NCBI RefSeq assembly: GCF_003855395.1 | Contig: NZ_CP034015.1 | Coordinates: 1 to 64,000, forward strand | Source of the DNA: Shewanella livingstonensis | Lineage (GTDB): Bacteria > Pseudomonadota > Gammaproteobacteria > Enterobacterales > Shewanellaceae | Direction of reading: 5' to 3' | DNA length: 64,000 nucleotides | Position numbers and translations under genes: made by a program | Part shown: positions 44,435 to 52,815 of the stretch, piece after piece | Layout: each line of letters opens with the position of its first letter | Position numbering within the stretch: the stretch's first letter is position 1 | The notes under the pieces: generated by a model | The model's database searches: none | Seen by the model: the letters and a program-made list of their open reading frames with translations, nothing else | Told to the model about the DNA's origin: nothing

Positions 44435-45955
44435 TTAAACGTTCATGAGACTTCTAGCTGCAGTCATACCCATCACCATACATTCTGGGATAGAACAACT
44501 GCCTAAACGGCTAACGCCATGAATACCACCACACACTTCACCAGCGGCATAAAGACCAGTAATAGACTTACCAGTAAAGCTATCTGTTACTTCAGCTTTG
44601 GTATTAACTTTTACACCACCTTGGCAGTAATGCACTTTTGGCCACAAGCGAACGACAGTAAATGGCGCTTCGATCATTTTGTTTTTAGCCAAGGTCATAT
44701 CTTTGCCAAACTGCTTATCTTCGCCAGTTTTAACATAGCCGTTGTATTCAGCAATCTGTGCTTTTAACCCCGCTAAAGGCACGCCAAAGTGTGTTGCCAA
44801 CTCTTCAAGGCTTTCAAACTTCCAACCGACATTGTACTTAATCACTTTTTCGGTATTTGGATGTGCTTTAGAATCTTTAAAACTTGAAATCAACAACGGT
44901 GGTACAGGATTACCTTTTTCATCACGGTTACTTAATTCAGCATCAGCACGTGTTTTACGATCGGCTATTTCATTCATGAAACGCTTACCGGTGGTACGGC
45001 TAACCGCAATTGAATGAGGCAAGTTGAAAATTGAATAGTTAGACACATAACCAAAGCCACCTTCATCAGGTGAAGCCCAAGGGCCTGATTGAATGTGTGC
45101 TAAATGCACAGGAATCGCGCCTAAACGGAACATTTCGAACATGCCCTCGCCTGTTGCACCTGGTGCGTTGGTACAACCAACATCTGCCGTTAAGGTTGGA
45201 TCTTGTGCCATACGTAAATCAACGTTTTGCGCAAAGCCACCTGTAGCCATAATCACACCGCGTTTAGCGCGAATATTGAGGACTTTACCAGGTTGGTCTT
45301 CACCAAAGTGATAGTTTTGACGCATTTTAACACCAACAACTTCGCCTTTATTACCAACGAGGAATCCTTCAAATTTTGAACGATTGTGGGTGTTTACACC
45401 AATACGTTTACACTCTTTGTACAATGGTTGGGTGATACCAGCACCACAACTTACTGAGGTTTGGTAAGTACGTGCAACCGAGTGACCGCCTAGTTGTTGT
45501 AAGTAAGGATGGTATTCAGAACCCGCATCTAAGGTCATTTGTAACGCTTCAACCGCATGCGATGCGACATGGCGTAATAAACCTTCATCGGCAATGCCGC
45601 GACCAGACAATAATTGGTCATTAACCATTCGGTCTACCGAATCTTCAACACCTTCTTTCTTTTGCATCGGCGTGCCCGGTGCCGCAAAAAGCCCACCGTT
45701 AATAGCCGAGTTACCGCCAAAGTAAGACATTTTTTCAAATATATGGACGTCTTTTGCACCATGTTTGGTGGCTTCAATTGCGGCAGCTAAGCCCGCAAAA
45801 CCAGAACCAATAATGACGATTTCAACTTCTTTGTCCCATTTAACACCATCTGCCTTTTCAGACACTGCCATTGCTGGTGCTACCATCGCTGCACCAGCAG
45901 CAATACCTAGACCAGCAATAAACTTACGGCGCCCTAATAGATCTATATTGCTCAT
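44435..45955 (-). CDS. Tat-exported fumarate-reductase-type flavoprotein, probable acrylate reductase
   Basis: A 506-residue periplasmic flavoprotein without a heme domain. The Tat signal is GRRKFIAGLGIAAGAAMVAPAMA. The FAD site GSGFAGLAAAIEA starts at residue 50. The catalytic arginine equivalent to FccA Arg402 is R333 (in RFMNEIADRKTRADAEL), and equivalents of His504 and Arg544 are H442 (VHYCQGG) and R483 (GVSRLGS). The FccA segment IQAHP that holds a fumarate carboxylate reads IQSGP (288-292), so fumarate is an unlikely substrate. With dddY next door and a tetraheme partner gene, acrylate is the best candidate; methacrylate, urocanate or cinnamate reductases are related alternatives. The start ATG has an AAGGGGTGA site. 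Confidence 0.75.
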   Translation of the reverse strand: MSNIDLLGRRKFIAGLGIAAGAAMVAPAMAVSEKADGVKWDKEVEIVIIGSGFAGLAAAIEATKHGAKDVHIFEKMSYFGGNSAINGGLFAAPGTPMQKKEGVEDSVDRMVNDQLLSGRGIADEGLLRHVASHAVEALQMTLDAGSEYHPYLQQLGGHSVARTYQTSVSCGAGITQPLYKECKRIGVNTHNRSKFEGFLVGNKGEVVGVKMRQNYHFGEDQPGKVLNIRAKRGVIMATGGFAQNVDLRMAQDPTLTADVGCTNAPGATGEGMFEMFRLGAIPVHLAHIQSGPWASPDEGGFGYVSNYSIFNLPHSIAVSRTTGKRFMNEIADRKTRADAELSNRDEKGNPVPPLLISSFKDSKAHPNTEKVIKYNVGWKFESLEELATHFGVPLAGLKAQIAEYNGYVKTGEDKQFGKDMTLAKNKMIEAPFTVVRLWPKVHYCQGGVKVNTKAEVTDSFTGKSITGLYAAGEVCGGIHGVSRLGSCSIPECMVMGMTAARSLMNV

Positions 45956-45999
45956 AGGTTATCACCCCTTTTTATATTATTGACGCTTCATCATATCGA

Positions 46000-46013
46000 T
46001 GGAATCAATTCCA
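46000..46013 (-). promoter_or_regulatory. Palindromic operator upstream of the flavoprotein gene
   Basis: TGGAATCAATTCCA has 6-bp arms TGGAAT and ATTCCA separated by 2 bases and is followed by AAAA as at the dddY site. It lies 45-58 bases before the flavoprotein ATG, the same distance as in front of dddY. Confidence 0.58.
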
Positions 46014-46130
46014 AAACGGGAACTATTGTTAATGTTTGGTGAAAATAACAGCGAATATCAACTAATCAATTGTAGGTATGACTTTTGATAAAATTGTTAT
46101 TTTTGTTTGATTTTGGAAAGCAGTCCATGC

Positions 46131-46146
46131 TGTGATATTACCCACA
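46131..46146. promoter_or_regulatory. Possible CRP site
   Basis: TGTGA-TATTAC-CCACA matches the CRP core TGTGA-N6-TCACA at 9 of 10 positions. It lies 176 bases before the flavoprotein start and 138 bases before the 46284 gene, so the target is unclear. In Shewanella CRP is a main activator of anaerobic respiration. Confidence 0.3.
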
Positions 46147-46283
46147 TAAGCGCTGGCCTATGGTTTATTTTATCGATATGATTATTCAAATGAGGACGAC
46201 CTCAGCCTGACATCCATCACGCTATCGACAGGTATTCAATCGGGGACGGCCCCATCTGCCATTTACTCAGAAGAGCCGCTAAT

Positions 46284-47138
46284 ATGTTGCAAAATAGTTA
46301 TTTCACCATGTTGTTACTTCAACGATCCTTACGTCGATTTTTGAGGAATGTATATCAAGGTTTACTGGCCGTTTTAATACTGCTACCACTCAGCGCAAAC
46401 GCCACACAAGATGATATTCCATCGGATATCCCACTCACTGAACAAGTTAGAGTTGGACTTCACGGCATGCTACTTTTTGGCAGTGAATATGGTTTATTTG
46501 CCTCAAACTTACCGATGTTTCACTCTCCACATAATGCCCAAATTGTGTTGCAACTAACCTTTGATGATCCTCAGATCAACACTGCTGTCATCAACGGCTT
46601 AACGCTATCTGCTGCTAGCGGATATCCTATTTGGACCATAGTGCCGCAACAGTTTGATCTGTCGACGTTATCTCCCACTCATCCAAGCCATATTGAACAT
46701 TTAAGCGTTGATATTGTTAAAGGGCATTTTGAACATGAGGGCAAGGTCCAGTGGAAAAACCAAGGGGTAACTATTAATAAAATATTATTATTCAATGAAT
46801 TAGACACACAGTTCGAGCAACAGAAAACCCGCTATAATACTTACCTTAAAGTTAATAATACCCCTAATGATAAAGTACAGTTTCTTGTTAAACGCCTAAC
46901 GACTCGACCTGATGCCGATCACATTGTGCGTCTCGATAATGTCGGCAATACCTTACCCGAACAAATAATCATCCCTATCGATGCTGCCAGCTTATTTAAC
47001 GATGAAGCCAAGCTTCGTGCAACATTGCCCGATACGGCCGCTAAAAAGACGTCTTTACCCTCAAGTACAAAGCGAAAAAACACAGCATCATTAACAACTA
47101 TTTCACGCGTGTATTTAGAGGTAGATGAACTGAAATAA
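46284..47138 (+). CDS. Hypothetical periplasmic protein
   Basis: A 284-residue protein with a basic N-terminus (RSLRRFLRNVYQGLL), a signal peptide or anchor ending near PLSANAT, and a mostly beta-strand body with segments such as EQVRVGLHGMLLFGSEYGLFASNLPMFHSPHNAQIVLQ. The histidine-rich MFHSPHNAQ part recalls periplasmic proteins seen beside copper or redox genes, but I cannot name the family. The start has GAAGAG 8 bases upstream. It is divergent from the flavoprotein gene and separated by 305 bases from the COG4705 genes that follow. No role can be assigned. Confidence 0.55.
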   Translation: MLQNSYFTMLLLQRSLRRFLRNVYQGLLAVLILLPLSANATQDDIPSDIPLTEQVRVGLHGMLLFGSEYGLFASNLPMFHSPHNAQIVLQLTFDDPQINTAVINGLTLSAASGYPIWTIVPQQFDLSTLSPTHPSHIEHLSVDIVKGHFEHEGKVQWKNQGVTINKILLFNELDTQFEQQKTRYNTYLKVNNTPNDKVQFLVKRLTTRPDADHIVRLDNVGNTLPEQIIIPIDAASLFNDEAKLRATLPDTAAKKTSLPSSTKRKNTASLTTISRVYLEVDELK

Positions 47139-47341
47139 TCAATAAATCGATTGCGGAATGTCAATATCATCCTACTGAAGCGGTTGACTGAATTTCGTTA
47201 TGGGCAAAGCAATACAACATTGAGTTATCGTGTTTTTATGCGCAACAACTACTACCTAAAAAATGAGATATTGACTAAGGTCAAAGACGAAATAGGCCAA
47301 GGTTAGAGACCAAGTATTCGATTTGACTCATGTTCCCACCC

Positions 47342-47363
47342 TTTAACCTCATCTGAGGTTAAA
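47342..47363. promoter_or_regulatory. Inverted repeat upstream of the COG4705 genes
   Basis: 10-bp arms TTTAACCTCA and TGAGGTTAAA, separated by TC, form a perfect palindrome about 80 bases before ATG 47443. No T run follows, so an operator is more likely than a terminator. It lies within an otherwise gene-free 304-base gap (47139-47442). Confidence 0.5.
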
Positions 47364-47442
47364 TACTTCGCCCTATGTTTGGCCTAAGTATTGTGCGCCA
47401 AGATATTGCTAAATCAGTTTCACTATTGGATCAGGAGTCCAC

Positions 47443-48255
47443 ATGAAACCTTTAGCATCTACTCATAATACTTCGGCGAGTAACAACGCGCCAAATAACG
47501 CATCACCAAACACTTGGCTCAATAAAGTGCCCGAAATCACCTTGATATTTTGGGTAATCAAAATGATGTCAACCACGGTGGGAGAAACCGCCGCCGACTA
47601 TCTGAGCTTTCATCTTCATGTGGGTATGATTAACACCAGCATTATCATGGGAGTGTTATTAGTTGGTATGTTATTGCTGCAACTTAAGCAAACTCACTAT
47701 CGCCCAAATGCTTATTGGAGCGTGGTGGTGCTGATCAGTATTTTTGGCACCTTAGTGACCGACATACTCACTGACAAACTGCATGTGCCTCTCCCCTTAT
47801 CTACCGCAGTATTTAGTGTGCTATTGGCGATAACGTTTGCCTATTGGTTCGTTAAAGAACGCACTTTATCTATTCATTCAATAGTGAGCCTTAAACGCGA
47901 ACTCTTTTACTGGTTAGCTATTCTGATCACTTTTGCCCTAGGCACTGCGGTAGGAGATTGGGTATCAGAAGACATGAACGTCGGTTACGGTTTATCTGCT
48001 GTGGTTTTTGGTGGCTTAATTACCGCAATAAGCGTGGCCTTTTATCGCTTTAAAGCTAATGCCGTATTGTGCTTTTGGTTAGCTTATATCTTAACTCGTC
48101 CGCTCGGAGCCTCTATCGGTGATTTATTATCACAGCCTACTCGTAAAGGTGGCTTAGGATTTGGCACCACCAGCACCAGCATAGTATTTTTAGTGATTAT
48201 TTTTGCTTTAGTGACGTATTTATCGCTAAAAGCCAAACCCCAAAAAACCTACTAA
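47443..48255 (+). CDS. COG4705 membrane protein, first tandem copy
   Basis: A 270-residue integral membrane protein with about eight helices in four repeated units. Each unit carries a small-residue/aspartate motif: TTVGETAADYLS, FGTLVTDILTD, LGTAVGDWVSE and RPLGASIGDLLS. The repeat suggests internal duplication and a channel or carrier with acidic residues in the membrane. An AGGAG site precedes the ATG. It is followed after 37 bases by a second copy and then by a two-component system, which is the usual setting for COG4705 proteins. The transported substrate is unknown. Confidence 0.75.
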   Translation: MKPLASTHNTSASNNAPNNASPNTWLNKVPEITLIFWVIKMMSTTVGETAADYLSFHLHVGMINTSIIMGVLLVGMLLLQLKQTHYRPNAYWSVVVLISIFGTLVTDILTDKLHVPLPLSTAVFSVLLAITFAYWFVKERTLSIHSIVSLKRELFYWLAILITFALGTAVGDWVSEDMNVGYGLSAVVFGGLITAISVAFYRFKANAVLCFWLAYILTRPLGASIGDLLSQPTRKGGLGFGTTSTSIVFLVIIFALVTYLSLKAKPQKTY

Positions 48256-48292
48256 CGCAGCCAGTGATTTATCTACATAAGTGAGCCTAAAT

Positions 48293-49051
48293 ATGACCAC
48301 ATTACCGCAGCAAGCGCTGATTAAAGTACCGCAAGTGACCTTGGTGTTTTGGCTAGTAAAAATATTAGCCACCACCTTAGGCGAAACGGCAGGAGATGCT
48401 TTATCGATGTCGCTTAACCTCGGCTACTTAGTGAGCTCAGTTATTTTTATCGGTTTATTCGCGATAGCCGTGACCATCCAAATTCGCAGTAAACACTATT
48501 CTTCGAGTGTTTATTGGGCAACTATTATTGCCACTACGACCGCGGGCACAACGATGGCTGACTTTGCCGACCGCTCATTAAGCATAGGTTATACCGGCGG
48601 CACATTGTTACTGGTGAGCTTATTGTGCATATCATTTTCAATTTGGTATTTGGCAGCAGGTAGCTTATCCAATCAGTCAGTTAACAACGCGAAAACAGAA
48701 TGCTTTTATTGGGTAACAATTTTACTGTCACAAACCTTAGGTACAGCGTTAGGCGACTGGACAGTTGACAGTGCAGGCCTTGGTTATGATGCCAGTGCGT
48801 TAATCTTTGGAAGCTTGTTATTAGTGTTATTAGCTGCCTATCTTTGGAGCTCAATATCTCGCACCCTGTTGTTTTGGCTAAGCTTTATTTTAACCAGACC
48901 TTTAGGCGCTGTTGTCGGTGACTTTTTAGATAAACCCATTAGCCATGGCGGATTAGAATTTAGTCGCTTTAGTGCCTCTGCCGCACTACTCTTTGCTATG
49001 GTGTTATGTTTAATGGCTTTTAAACAACAGGCAGCCACAACCAATCATTAA
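48293..49051 (+). CDS. COG4705 membrane protein, second tandem copy
   Basis: A 252-residue paralogue of the preceding protein with the same fourfold motif: TTLGETAGDALSM, AGTTMADFADR, LGTALGDWTVD and RPLGAVVGDFLDKP. ATG 48293 is chosen over the upstream GTG because AAGTGAG sits 7 bases before it. The pair presumably arose by tandem duplication and may form a heteromer. The response regulator gene follows after 27 bases, so all four genes are probably one transcript. Confidence 0.75.
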   Translation: MTTLPQQALIKVPQVTLVFWLVKILATTLGETAGDALSMSLNLGYLVSSVIFIGLFAIAVTIQIRSKHYSSSVYWATIIATTTAGTTMADFADRSLSIGYTGGTLLLVSLLCISFSIWYLAAGSLSNQSVNNAKTECFYWVTILLSQTLGTALGDWTVDSAGLGYDASALIFGSLLLVLLAAYLWSSISRTLLFWLSFILTRPLGAVVGDFLDKPISHGGLEFSRFSASAALLFAMVLCLMAFKQQAATTNH

Positions 49052-49078
49052 TGATGACTATCTACCAACAGGACTATG

Positions 49079-49756
49079 ATGCGAATTTTGTTAGTTGAAG
49101 ACGATAAAATGATTGGCGATGCGATGCAAAGCGCCTTAAAAGATGTCGCCTATGCGGTTGATTGGGTATGCGATGGCGAAGCGGCACTGCACAGTTTACG
49201 TTGTCAGCAATATGATGTGGTGTTGCTTGACCTTGGCTTGCCGAAACTCGATGGTTTGTACGTTATACAACATATTCGCGATAACTATCCCTCGCTGGCA
49301 GTAATCATTATTACCGCCAGAGACAGCCTTGAAGACAAGGTTAAAGGGCTGGATTTAGGCGCCGACGATTATTTGGTTAAACCGTTTGATATTAGCGAGC
49401 TACTAGCACGTATTCGCGCGGTTACAAGGCGTAATGCTAACCAGCATACGCCTGAGTTAACTAACAATATTATTTGGCTAAATCCAGCCACACATGAAGC
49501 CAAAACCTTAACTCAAGATAATATTTTATTGTCTAACCGTGAGTTTGCCTTACTGCAATCCTTGCTCATTCGACCCGGTTCTATTCATTCAAAAAGTGAC
49601 CTAGAAGAACGGATTTATGCCTGGGGTGAAGAAGTAGAAAGCAATGCGGTAGAATTTTTAATTCATTGTTTACGTAAAAAACTGGGTACAGAAATCATTA
49701 AAAATGTCAGAGGTGTAGGATGGATGGTGTCAAAAAACGCCCCCGTAACTCGTTAA
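49079..49756 (+). CDS. OmpR-family response regulator (QseB-like)
   Basis: A 225-residue regulator with a receiver domain (LLVEDDKMIGDAMQ, phospho-acceptor Asp in VVLLDLGLPKLDG, Lys in DDYLVKPF) and a winged-helix output domain ending in VEFLIHCLRKKLGTEIIKNVRGVGWMV. The second of two adjacent ATGs is preferred for its distance from AGGA. It overlaps the kinase gene by 37 bases. It probably controls the tandem COG4705 genes in front of it, perhaps through the palindrome upstream of them. Confidence 0.9.
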   Translation: MRILLVEDDKMIGDAMQSALKDVAYAVDWVCDGEAALHSLRCQQYDVVLLDLGLPKLDGLYVIQHIRDNYPSLAVIIITARDSLEDKVKGLDLGADDYLVKPFDISELLARIRAVTRRNANQHTPELTNNIIWLNPATHEAKTLTQDNILLSNREFALLQSLLIRPGSIHSKSDLEERIYAWGEEVESNAVEFLIHCLRKKLGTEIIKNVRGVGWMVSKNAPVTR

Positions 49757-51069
49757 AAACGCGACTATCTTATTGGATTTCTGCGGCTATTTTATCGGTT
49801 GCAATGATTGCTGCTAGCTTTACATTTGCCAGTGCCTTTGAAGAAGCCCACGAACTGCAAGATGATGTATTGCAACAAATGGCGACGCTATTTGATCGCT
49901 ACTCACTCACGCCAGATGATGGCGCATTAACCCCTTTAGTTTCGCAACCGTTAGAATTTCAAATTTCGGTGCAGCAACTTGGAATTACACCGACCAAGAC
50001 GGCATTGGCATTGCCTAATGACTTAAGCGATGGATTTCATACGGTTGATTTAGCAACCCAATCCTGGCGAGTGTTTGTACACACCTTGTCATCAACGCAG
50101 CGGATAGCCCTTGCTCAAGACACTGCTATTCGTGACGAAATAGCCTTTGAAACCGCCTTACACACTTTAATGCCGTTACTAGTATTAATCCCTATTCTAC
50201 TGATTTTACTCAGCTATATTGTCGATAAGATACTCAGCCCTATTCGGGTGTTGGCTCATGATATTGATAGCCAAACAGAGCCACCCGCTCAACTGATATC
50301 CACTACCCAACTACCCAGTGAAATAGTGCCCTTTGTTGAGGCCATTAACCGCTTACTCAGTAAAAACAGTCAGGTTATTGCCAGCCAAAAGCGCTTTATT
50401 GCCGATGCAGCGCACGAACTACGGTCACCGATTACGGCACTGTCATTACAGGCACAACGTCTTGAGCAGACAGAGTTAACCGACGATGCGCGCCAAAAGC
50501 TTAATTCACTACAAGCAGGAATAGGTCGTAGTATTCATTTGCTAGAACAACTATTGTCGATGGCGCGTCAACAAGACAACAGCGTCCAACAACCTCAAAA
50601 AATATCGTTGAAAATGGTGTTCGTTGAGGTGATTGAAGATCTGTATCCGCTTGCAGAAGCGAAAGAGATTGATTTGGGCTTTAGCCAAGATAACGATGCC
50701 GAACTCAATGCTAATCCAGTCCGTTTAAAAACCTTAATTCACAACCTTATCGACAATGCGATTCGCTACACACCAAATGGCGGTAAAATTGATTTAAGCA
50801 TTACCCAAATGGATCAATATGTTGAGATGACCATTAAAGACACAGGTCCAGGCATAGCAGCCGATCAAGCCGACAAGGTGTTTGAACCCTTTTATCGAGT
50901 CTTGGGCAGTAACGAATATGGCTCAGGTTTGGGATTAGCGATTGTGGCCAGTATTGTGCAGCAAATGCAGGCAAGTATCCGTTTGTCGCCAGCGGACTCA
51001 ATAAAGAATAGCGGACTTTGCGTTACGGTGCAGTTTGCGCATCCTTTAATCCGAGCAAGGATTAAATAG
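49720..51069 (+). CDS. Sensor histidine kinase (QseC-like)
   Basis: A 449-residue kinase with helix 1 (about residues 18-38), a short periplasmic domain of some 115 residues, helix 2 (about 148-168), a HAMP-like linker, the H-box FIADAAHELRSPITAL, the N-box NLIDNAIRYTPNGG and the G-box GSGLGLAIV. It should phosphorylate the overlapping response regulator. The first gene products of the operon are membrane proteins with buried acids, which hints at an ionic or stress signal, but nothing in the periplasmic domain tells the ligand. Confidence 0.9.
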   Translation: MDGVKKRPRNSLKTRLSYWISAAILSVAMIAASFTFASAFEEAHELQDDVLQQMATLFDRYSLTPDDGALTPLVSQPLEFQISVQQLGITPTKTALALPNDLSDGFHTVDLATQSWRVFVHTLSSTQRIALAQDTAIRDEIAFETALHTLMPLLVLIPILLILLSYIVDKILSPIRVLAHDIDSQTEPPAQLISTTQLPSEIVPFVEAINRLLSKNSQVIASQKRFIADAAHELRSPITALSLQAQRLEQTELTDDARQKLNSLQAGIGRSIHLLEQLLSMARQQDNSVQQPQKISLKMVFVEVIEDLYPLAEAKEIDLGFSQDNDAELNANPVRLKTLIHNLIDNAIRYTPNGGKIDLSITQMDQYVEMTIKDTGPGIAADQADKVFEPFYRVLGSNEYGSGLGLAIVASIVQQMQASIRLSPADSIKNSGLCVTVQFAHPLIRARIK

Positions 51070-51083
51070 ATAACACCTATTTA

Positions 51084-51109
51084 GCCGCATCAACAAATAT
51101 TGATGCGGC
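51084..51109. terminator. Hairpin between convergent genes
   Basis: GCCGCATCAA and TTGATGCGGC form a perfect 10-bp stem with a 6-base loop between the kinase gene and the DUF3612 gene. T runs on either side are weak, so termination is probable rather than certain. Confidence 0.55.
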
Positions 51110-51140
51110 ATAGCAAAAGACTTGGTATTAACATTGAACA

Positions 51141-52649
51141 CTAGTTTTGCTCACATAAATTACGCCCAGCGGCATAACAGCTTGGTTGACGTGGGCATAC
51201 TGCACCACGCGAGCAAATTAACTGGGCATCTTTTTTAATCCCGCGCTCAATCCAGTTAATATTAAGGATTTTAGCCACACTGGTGAGATCTTTTTGGATA
51301 TGTTTGGGGATAATGATTGAGCCGCCGCCCGTTGAACAAGCTTGTTTTAATTCATGCGCAATCGACTGCGCGTCTTTGCCTTGCGCCTCAATCGCCGGAT
51401 TTAAATCGATTCCAGCACATAACACATGCGGATTGCCCGCCGAGTCATCCACTTTAATCGATTCGCAGCAATAAATTCGCGGTTCATTACCGACATTTAA
51501 AATTGATATTTGCGCAGACGTACCGTCGACTGGTTCATTGATCATCCTAAAGACTGCCCAATGTTGACAAGGGTCTTCAACCAAGCGCATGTTACCCCAA
51601 GGTAACGGAATACCATTACCACGATACACCGCTTTTAACTTACCCGGCGCATAGGCATCAAAGTAATGCCAATGAGGATAAGGTGACACGACTGTCATGC
51701 GGCGCATAGCAACAGATGCCGACACCTGCAGTTGCTTATGCACGCTAATTTCATAACCATGACGGTCAAGTAACTGTCTATACGGCACTTTAGGACATAG
51801 CAAGGCTCCGGCAAAAAAGCTTGATTCAAAATCACGCCATGCATGCAAAATATCTTGCGCATTTAAAGTATTAGATTGAGGCACCAGCGCATCATCAAAG
51901 TCATCACGCCGACCCGACATCATCACACTCTTTAAGCCATCTTTATTGTGTAACACACAATGACCTATGTGCACCGCCAAATCATATTTTAATCTACTGG
52001 GTCTATTTTTCAGAATATTACTGACATAGATAGTCCCCGGAGGCTCAAAAAATGAAGTCACCAACTGCTTAGAACTGATGCCCATTTCATTGATAACTTC
52101 TTGCGGAACCCGATCAATCCATTTGATTTTTAAGCCCATGCCTTTGGCGATATCAATAATATCTTCGGTCGCGAGGGGCATACGTTTTAAGCCAACTTCT
52201 TCGGCCGCACGCTCTAAATCAGGAAAATGGTTTTGGTGATGCTCCTGGTGCGCGCGAATAAGCAAATGAGCAAATTGGCGGCCACTGGTGCCAGTTTGCG
52301 ATAACATTTCAGGAATGGCAATTTGGAGAATGTCATTAGAAAATAAAAAACTGGGCTCCAGCGGCATACCACTAATGCCACCTTTGTTGCCTTTTTCGGG
52401 TGTAATCGCTTCATCTTCAGGCACGTCATCAAGAAACCAGCCTACTTCTTTTTGGAAAACAACCGCGATTACTGCCAGCATATCGGCACTCGGTACACGC
52501 TTTCCGCGTTCGATCATCGACAAATATGACACTGATGGTGAATTACCTGAGTCAACACGTACACAACGAGCAGACAGGTCTTCCATGGTTAAGTTATTGC
52601 GTTTACGCAAGTTTCTTATCTTTGTGCCCAAAAAATGGGTCTTTCGCAT
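51141..52649 (-). CDS. DUF3612 XRE-family regulator (RamB/ScfR-like)
   Basis: A 502-residue regulator with an N-terminal XRE helix-turn-helix (GTKIRNLRKRNNLTMEDLSARC, SVSYLSMIERGKRVPSADML), a central IrrE/ImmA-like region with HIGHCVLHN, and a C-terminal DUF3612/short-chain-fatty-acid regulator domain ending in a cysteine cluster (ICSRGAVCPRQPSCYAAGRNLC). The family is usually found next to glyoxylate-shunt genes in Vibrio and Shewanella and resembles actinobacterial RamB, which senses acetate metabolism. Here it is divergent from a malate-synthase-derived small protein. I start at the second ATG (52649), matching the usual MRK-x-HFLGTKIR beginning. Confidence 0.85.
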   Translation of the reverse strand: MRKTHFLGTKIRNLRKRNNLTMEDLSARCVRVDSGNSPSVSYLSMIERGKRVPSADMLAVIAVVFQKEVGWFLDDVPEDEAITPEKGNKGGISGMPLEPSFLFSNDILQIAIPEMLSQTGTSGRQFAHLLIRAHQEHHQNHFPDLERAAEEVGLKRMPLATEDIIDIAKGMGLKIKWIDRVPQEVINEMGISSKQLVTSFFEPPGTIYVSNILKNRPSRLKYDLAVHIGHCVLHNKDGLKSVMMSGRRDDFDDALVPQSNTLNAQDILHAWRDFESSFFAGALLCPKVPYRQLLDRHGYEISVHKQLQVSASVAMRRMTVVSPYPHWHYFDAYAPGKLKAVYRGNGIPLPWGNMRLVEDPCQHWAVFRMINEPVDGTSAQISILNVGNEPRIYCCESIKVDDSAGNPHVLCAGIDLNPAIEAQGKDAQSIAHELKQACSTGGGSIIIPKHIQKDLTSVAKILNINWIERGIKKDAQLICSRGAVCPRQPSCYAAGRNLCEQN

Positions 52650-52815
52650 TAAGCTTTTTTCATTTCTCATTTTGTATAATTCACACTGTAAAATTTCTAT
52701 TGTGAAATTGTTTGTAAAAATAGCATAGACTAAAAATCAAGCTGCTAACAAGGCTTAATGAAAAACAATAATCAGAAAGGTTTCTGACCTACACAATACG
52801 AAGAGGAATAAGGCG

